Source of the DNA: Streptomyces griseofuscus
GTDB taxonomy: Bacteria > Actinomycetota > Actinomycetes > Streptomycetales > Streptomycetaceae
DNA length: 64,000 bases
Assembly (NCBI RefSeq): GCF_014673495.1
Contig: NZ_CP051006.1
Span: 4,030,001-4,094,000 of the forward strand
Direction: 5' to 3'
Part shown: positions 59,898 to 64,000 of the stretch, in pieces
Layout of the letters: each line of letters opens with the position of its first letter
How positions within the stretch are numbered: position 1 is the first letter of the stretch
Program-made: the position numbers and the translations under genes
Notes under the pieces: model-generated
Database searches by the model: none
Told to the model about the DNA's origin: nothing
What the model saw: the letters and a program-made list of their open reading frames with translations, nothing else

Positions 59898-60242
59898 TCA
59901 GAACGGCAGACCGGGGATGCCCGTGCCGCCGCCCAGGCCCTGGGCCAGCGGGCCGAGCTTCTGCTGCTGGAGCGCCTGCGCGTTCTCGTTCGCCGCCTGT
60001 ACGGCGGCCACGATCAGGTCGGCGAGGGTCTCGGTGTCCTCCGGGTCCACCGCCTTGGGGTCGATCTTCAGGCCGCGCAGCTCGCCGGCGCCGGTCACGG
60101 TGGCCCTGACCAGGCCGCCGCCCGACTGCCCGTCGACCTCCGTGTTCGCCAGTTCCTCCTGGGCCCGCTGTAGATCCTGCTGCATCTGCTGGGCCTGCTG
60201 GAGCAACTGCTGCATGTTGGGCTGGCCACCACCGGGGATCAC
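59898..60242 (-). CDS. YbaB/EbfC nucleoid-associated protein
   Basis: 114 aa. Gln-rich N-terminal helix (MQQLLQQAQQMQQDLQRAQEEL), beta strands VRATVTGAGELRGLKIDP and a C-terminal helix ending in flexible Gly-rich tail. Binds DNA non-specifically as a dimer. First gene of the YbaB-recR-DUF5063 unit; dnaX, often upstream, is not in this position. Ribosome site AGAGGAG precedes the ATG. Confidence 0.95.
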   Translation of the reverse strand: MIPGGGQPNMQQLLQQAQQMQQDLQRAQEELANTEVDGQSGGGLVRATVTGAGELRGLKIDPKAVDPEDTETLADLIVAAVQAANENAQALQQQKLGPLAQGLGGGTGIPGLPF

Positions 60243-60478
60243 GATCAGCTCCTCTGTGTCTTTCTTCTTGGCACGAGCCTACGTGGTCCAGGCGGCCATC
60301 ACACCGCCACTCTTTCGAGTGAGAGAGATGGCGGATCTATAGCTGATCAAGGCCTTCTTCCGGGCGGAAAAGCCGGGAAAGTCACGACCGGGCCACCCGT
60401 TGGGCGGTAGGAAGGGTGGCGCACGTCGGCAGGGGATGTCACGCTACGTGACCGGTCGTGATCAGTAGGGAGTGCCGG

Positions 60479-61225
60479 GTGGGTCAGCCGGAGATGCAGC
60501 CCGAGGGGCCGCCTCAGGACGGGCGGGGCGAGGGCTCGGCCGGACCCCGGCCGGGTGATCTGACCGGGCGGGCGCTGCCGCCCGGTGACTGGGGCGAGCC
60601 CGGCGAGCGGCTGGACGAGCTGTACCGATGGGTGGAGCACGGCGCGCTGCGGACGGCGGACTGGTATCTGCGGGACCGGGTGTGGAAACGGCGCGGGGCG
60701 CGGGTGCTGCGGGCCGGGGCGGCGGTGGGCGCGGTGACCGGGGCGGCGCTGCCGCTGCTGGATCTGACGAAGGTGGCCCAGGGCGTGGCGCCCTGGGGGT
60801 GCCTGGCCCTGCTCCTCGCGGCCGCGTGCGCCGGTGCGGACCGGTACTTCGGGGTGACGTCCGGCTGGATGCGGGACGTGGCGACGGCACAGGCGGTGCA
60901 GCGGCGCCTCCAGGCGCTCCAGTTCGACTGGGCGGTGGAGGGGGTGCGGGAGGTGCTGGGCCCCACGGAGGGCACGGCGAGCGAGGCGGCGGAGCGGTGC
61001 GTGGTCCTGCTGCGCCGGTTCTCGGAGGACATGACGGAGCTGGTCCGGGCGGAGACGGCGGACTGGATGGTGGCGTTCCGGGCGGGCGCGGCGCCGGTGG
61101 GGGCACAGTCGGCGGCGTATGTGCCGCGGCAGGAGGTGGTGGGGCAGGCGGCCAGATTCGTCCTGCCCCCGGCGGGGGGCGCGCGGCCGAACATGCCGAG
61201 GCAGCGGCCACCGGAGCCGAGGTGA
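60479..61225 (+). CDS. SLATT-domain membrane protein
   Basis: 248 aa from a GTG at 60479 with AGTAGGGAG upstream. Residues 45-150 fit the SLATT pattern: RLDELYRWVEHGALRTADWYL, two membrane helices (about 72-90 and 100-115) separated by a short loop, then a long helix DVATAQAVQRRLQAL. SLATT domains are predicted 2TM effectors in nucleotide-signalled defence systems. Here it stands alone between YbaB and a kinase gene, a steady position in Streptomyces, so a housekeeping role is more likely. Divergent from YbaB. Confidence 0.78.
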   Translation: MGQPEMQPEGPPQDGRGEGSAGPRPGDLTGRALPPGDWGEPGERLDELYRWVEHGALRTADWYLRDRVWKRRGARVLRAGAAVGAVTGAALPLLDLTKVAQGVAPWGCLALLLAAACAGADRYFGVTSGWMRDVATAQAVQRRLQALQFDWAVEGVREVLGPTEGTASEAAERCVVLLRRFSEDMTELVRAETADWMVAFRAGAAPVGAQSAAYVPRQEVVGQAARFVLPPAGGARPNMPRQRPPEPR

Positions 61226-61418
61226 CCGCGGGGGTCGGGTCGCCCACCGGCCGCCTGGCCCACAACTTCAGTCCCTCCGGCGTCCAGCACGGCACATGTC
61301 CGTGTGCGCGGACGATGTCCTGCCCGTTCCCCGCCCGGCTGCGCCCGGTTCGACACCTTCCCCGCGGACAGCCGGATGCCGAGCGAGCCGTCGTTCTCGA
61401 CGCGCAGCGACCACCCCC
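61226..61418. other. Convergent spacer after SLATT and kinase genes
   Basis: About 190 bases. A minus-strand frame stays open with protein-like residues (WSLRVENDGSLGIRLSAGK), just past the kinase stop, perhaps a worn-out C-terminal extension of the kinase or a related sensor domain. No start codon fits. Confidence 0.3.
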
Positions 61419-63275
61419 TCACTGCCGGGTGTACGTCAGGCTCTCCCCGCCGCCCTGCTGCGCCCGCTGCAACCGTCCGTCCGGCAGCAGGCTGACCTCC
61501 GTCGGGTCGCCCGGGGAGCACGAGGAGAGGGGCTCGCCGCTGGTCACGACGGACGGCCCGATCTCCAACGGCCCCCCGGCGTACGGCGCTTGGCTGAGTT
61601 CGGCCGTGAAGACGCAGTGGTACATCCCGCCGCCCTCCGCCGGGCCCTGCGCCTCCAGCGTCAGCACGTCCTCCCCCACCTTTCCCTGCCGGATGGTGAG
61701 CCGGCGGGTGTTGGTGCCGCTCGCGCTGTCGATGGTCGCCGCCCAGGTCCCGAGATAGGCGTCCGGGACGGCACCCGCGCCCGAGGAGGAGGGCGAGGAC
61801 GGGTCCGGACCGCGCTCCCCGGAACCGGTGGGCGACGCGGACCGCGAGGCAGGCGCGGGACCGGCCGTGCCGCCGCCCTTGTTCTCGGCTCCGCCGTTCA
61901 GCAGCGCGTACACCGAACCGCCCGCGCCCACCGCCACGATCACCGCGATCACGACCAGCAGGGCCGTGGACCGCCCGCTGCGCCGCTCCGGCTCGGGCTC
62001 CGTGCCGTACGGCGGGTACGACTGCTGGGGGTACCCGTACCCGAAGGCCTGGGGCGTCCGCGGCGACGGCGCGGCCGCGGCGCCCGGTGCGAAGTACGGC
62101 TGCCGGGCGCCCTGTTGGGGGTGCGGCTGGGCCTCCTGCCGGGGATCCCCGTACGCCCCGGGGACCGTCACCGGCAGCGGCGCGCCCTCCCCCGCCGACG
62201 GCGGCCGCTCGGTACCGGAACCGCTCCCCTGCGCGGCGGCCGTCCCGCCCCCGTCCGAGACGGCGGAGTGCTCGGGCGAACCGCCGCCCTCCGGTCCGGC
62301 GTCCCCCGCGGCGCGCGCACCCGGTGCCGCCGCGGCGAGGCCCTCCGCCGCCGGCTCCTCCACCTCAAGCAACCCCACCGCGTGCCGCCCCAGTTGGGCC
62401 ACCAGCGCGCCGGGCAGCCAGGGGTCGCGGGAGCGGCCGTCGGACACCGTGTCCTCCGCCCCCGTGCGCTCCAGCAGCGCGTCCAGCGACGGCCGGGCCG
62501 CCGGATCCTTGCGCAGGCACTGGCGCACCAGATCGGCGATGCCCTCCGGCACCCCCGCCAGATCCGGCTCCTCCTGGGCGATCCGGAACATCAGCGCGTG
62601 CACCCCGCCGCCGGCGTTCCCGAACGGCATCCGCCCGGTCGCCGCGTACGTCAGCACCGAGCCGAGCGAGAAGACGTCGCACGCCGGGGTGACCTTGTCC
62701 CCGCGCACCTGCTCCGGCGCCATGAACCCCGGCGAGCCGACCAGCGACCCGGTCTGGGTGAGCCCCTCGCCGCCCGCCGTGCCCGTCTCCAGGGCGCGGG
62801 CGATACCGAAGTCGATCACGCGCGGCCCGTCGATGGTCACCAGCACATTGGACGGCTTCAGGTCCCGGTGCACGATCCCGGCCGCGTGGATGTCCTTCAG
62901 CGCGTGCGCGAGCCCCGCCGCGAGAATCCGTACCGACCGCTCCGGCAGCGCCCCGTGATCGTGCCCCACGACCTGTTCGAGGCTGGGCCCGGCCACATAT
63001 CCCGTGGCCACCCAGGGCACCGCCGCCTCGGTGTCCGCGTCCAGCACCGGCGCGGTCCAGTACCCGCCGACCCGCCGCGCGGCGCCCACCTCGCGCCGGA
63101 ACCGCGCCCGGAACTCCTCCCGCGCGGCCAGCTCCTCGCGCACCAGCTTCACGGCGGCCGTACGGCCCCGGTCCGAGCGGGCCAGGTACACCCTGCCCAT
63201 GCCGCCCGCGCCCAGCCGCGCCAGCAGCCGGTACCCCCCGATCCTCTGGGGGTCCCCCGGACCGAGTTCCTCCAT
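61419..63275 (-). CDS. Transmembrane Ser/Thr protein kinase (Pkn2-like)
   Basis: 618 aa from the ATG at 63275 with GGAAGGG nine bases upstream. Kinase domain 1-280: P-loop RLGAGGMGRVYLAR, Lys in AAVKLV, HRDLKPSN and DFGIAR, activation loop to APEQVRG. A long Pro/Gly/Gln-rich juxtamembrane linker, a membrane helix (STALLVVIAVIVAVGAGG) and an extracellular domain with two Cys (MYHCVF, SSCSPGD). No PASTA repeats; the outside domain may sense a small ligand. Active-site residues are complete. Confidence 0.93.
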   Translation of the reverse strand: MEELGPGDPQRIGGYRLLARLGAGGMGRVYLARSDRGRTAAVKLVREELAAREEFRARFRREVGAARRVGGYWTAPVLDADTEAAVPWVATGYVAGPSLEQVVGHDHGALPERSVRILAAGLAHALKDIHAAGIVHRDLKPSNVLVTIDGPRVIDFGIARALETGTAGGEGLTQTGSLVGSPGFMAPEQVRGDKVTPACDVFSLGSVLTYAATGRMPFGNAGGGVHALMFRIAQEEPDLAGVPEGIADLVRQCLRKDPAARPSLDALLERTGAEDTVSDGRSRDPWLPGALVAQLGRHAVGLLEVEEPAAEGLAAAAPGARAAGDAGPEGGGSPEHSAVSDGGGTAAAQGSGSGTERPPSAGEGAPLPVTVPGAYGDPRQEAQPHPQQGARQPYFAPGAAAAPSPRTPQAFGYGYPQQSYPPYGTEPEPERRSGRSTALLVVIAVIVAVGAGGSVYALLNGGAENKGGGTAGPAPASRSASPTGSGERGPDPSSPSSSGAGAVPDAYLGTWAATIDSASGTNTRRLTIRQGKVGEDVLTLEAQGPAEGGGMYHCVFTAELSQAPYAGGPLEIGPSVVTSGEPLSSCSPGDPTEVSLLPDGRLQRAQQGGGESLTYTRQ

Positions 63276-63472
63276 GACCGCCCGCCCTTCCCGCCCCGTC
63301 AGCTGTGGCAACGGCCCGAGAATAATCCGGTCGTACAAGGTGCCGGAGGCTCGGTCGTCCACGGTTCCGTAACAGGCTGCACGCCCCTGCCCGACTTAGT
63401 GTCGACAACCTGTCGCGGATTGGGCCCGCCCACGGCACAGGACGCCGATACCGCGTCCGCATCCCGGACATT

Positions 63473-63478
63473 TACGCT
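63473..63478 (+). promoter_or_regulatory. -10 element TACGCT of the aminotransferase gene
   Basis: TACGCT ends seven bases before the ATG at 63486. No ribosome site; a leaderless transcript is likely. Confidence 0.5.
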
Positions 63479-63485
63479 CGCCCGC

Positions 63486-64000
63486 ATGACCCCTCAGACC
63501 GATCCCGCAGCCGGTGCCGCAGTGAAGGCCGCGGACCGTGCGCACGTCTTCCACTCCTGGTCCGCCCAGGACCTCATCGACCCGCTCGCCGTCGCCGGCG
63601 CCGAGGGGTCGTACTTCTGGGACTACGACGGCACGCGCTATCTGGACTTCACCAGCGGGCTCGTCTACACCAACATCGGCTACCAGCACCCCAAGGTCGT
63701 CGCGGCCATCCAGGAGCAGGCGGCGACGATGACCACGTTCGCCCCGGCGTTCGCGATCGAGGCCCGCTCGGAGGCGGCCCGGCTGATCGCCGAGCGGACC
63801 CCCGGCGACCTGGACAAGATCTTCTTCACCAACGGCGGCGCCGACGCGGTGGAGCACGCGGTGCGCATGGCCCGGCTGCACACCGGCCGCCCGAAGGTGC
63901 TCTCGGCGTACCGCTCCTACCACGGCGGCACCCAGCAGGCCGTGAACCTCACCGGCGACCCCCGCCGCTGGCCCTCCGACAGCGGCACCAGCGGTGTCGT
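63486..64000 (+). CDS. Class III aminotransferase, N-terminal part (runs off the window)
   Basis: First 171 residues only. YFWDYDGTRYLDFTSGLVYTNIGY is the class III N-terminal core, followed by KIFFTNGGADAVEHAVRMAR (PLP-phosphate loop) and the aromatic-Gly-Gly YRSYHGG that stacks on PLP. The Lys that binds PLP lies beyond the end. Omega-amino acid:pyruvate or similar aminotransferase; substrate not assignable. ATG at 63486, -10-like TACGCT seven bases before it. Confidence 0.9.
   Translation, partial: MTPQTDPAAGAAVKAADRAHVFHSWSAQDLIDPLAVAGAEGSYFWDYDGTRYLDFTSGLVYTNIGYQHPKVVAAIQEQAATMTTFAPAFAIEARSEAARLIAERTPGDLDKIFFTNGGADAVEHAVRMARLHTGRPKVLSAYRSYHGGTQQAVNLTGDPRRWPSDSGTSGV

Overview
The window is high-GC actinobacterial DNA, almost certainly from a Streptomyces chromosome. 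Third codon positions are strongly G/C, GTG starts are common, and the gene order is one I recognise from Streptomyces core genomes: a Tad secretion cluster, acs, nhaA, marP, nth, crp, two ArsA-like ATPases, wblA, a class A penicillin-binding protein, ask-asd, recR, YbaB, a Ser/Thr kinase and an aminotransferase. No similarity search could be run. Family names come from motifs and gene order.

Region by region: (1) 0-6 kb is a minus-strand Tad-type pilus/secretion operon (cpaE-like, tadA, tadB, tadC, a DUF4244 pilin-like peptide, two TadE-like proteins). It ends in a 108-bp tandem repeat made of copies of the last gene's own 3' end and stop codon. (2) 6-32.6 kb is housekeeping: a HAD phosphatase, a Fic-like protein, a CooC-like ATPase, a NodB-like lipoprotein, acetyl-CoA synthetase, NhaA, a holin-like protein with an epoxide-hydrolase-like protein, MarP, NUDIX hydrolases, Nth, Crp, an MBL hydrolase, RidA, the ArsA pair, WblA, a PBP, YqeY, a metallophosphoesterase, a membrane protein and tRNA-Pro(CGG). 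(3) 32.8-42.4 kb looks accessory. It holds an esterase/TetR/3-hydroxyacyl-CoA dehydrogenase/acetoacetate decarboxylase group, a decayed LysR gene, an EACC1-caspase-helicase conflict operon whose long gene carries an in-frame TGA, and a low-GC immunity-like orphan. (4) 42.4-64 kb returns to core genes: an orphan cytochrome oxidase subunit I, SseB, VKOR, a CsoR/CstR-like regulator with its operator, NAD synthetase, a TrkA-type protein, an S9 peptidase, SURF1, an ECF sigma factor with a membrane partner, asd-ask, DUF5063, recR, YbaB, a SLATT protein, a PASTA-less Ser/Thr kinase and a truncated class III aminotransferase.

The most unusual system is at 37340-41517. A small EACC1-type protein is translationally coupled to a caspase (His85/Cys136) fused to a UPF1-like SF1 helicase, interrupted between helicase motifs I and II by one TGA followed by C. 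Other points of interest are an aspartate-semialdehyde dehydrogenase without its catalytic cysteine, repeated local duplications that copy gene 3' ends together with their stop codons, a 24-bp perfect palindrome over the Fic-like start codon, and about sixteen genes whose -10-like hexamer ends 6-8 nt before the start codon, which suggests widespread leaderless mRNAs.
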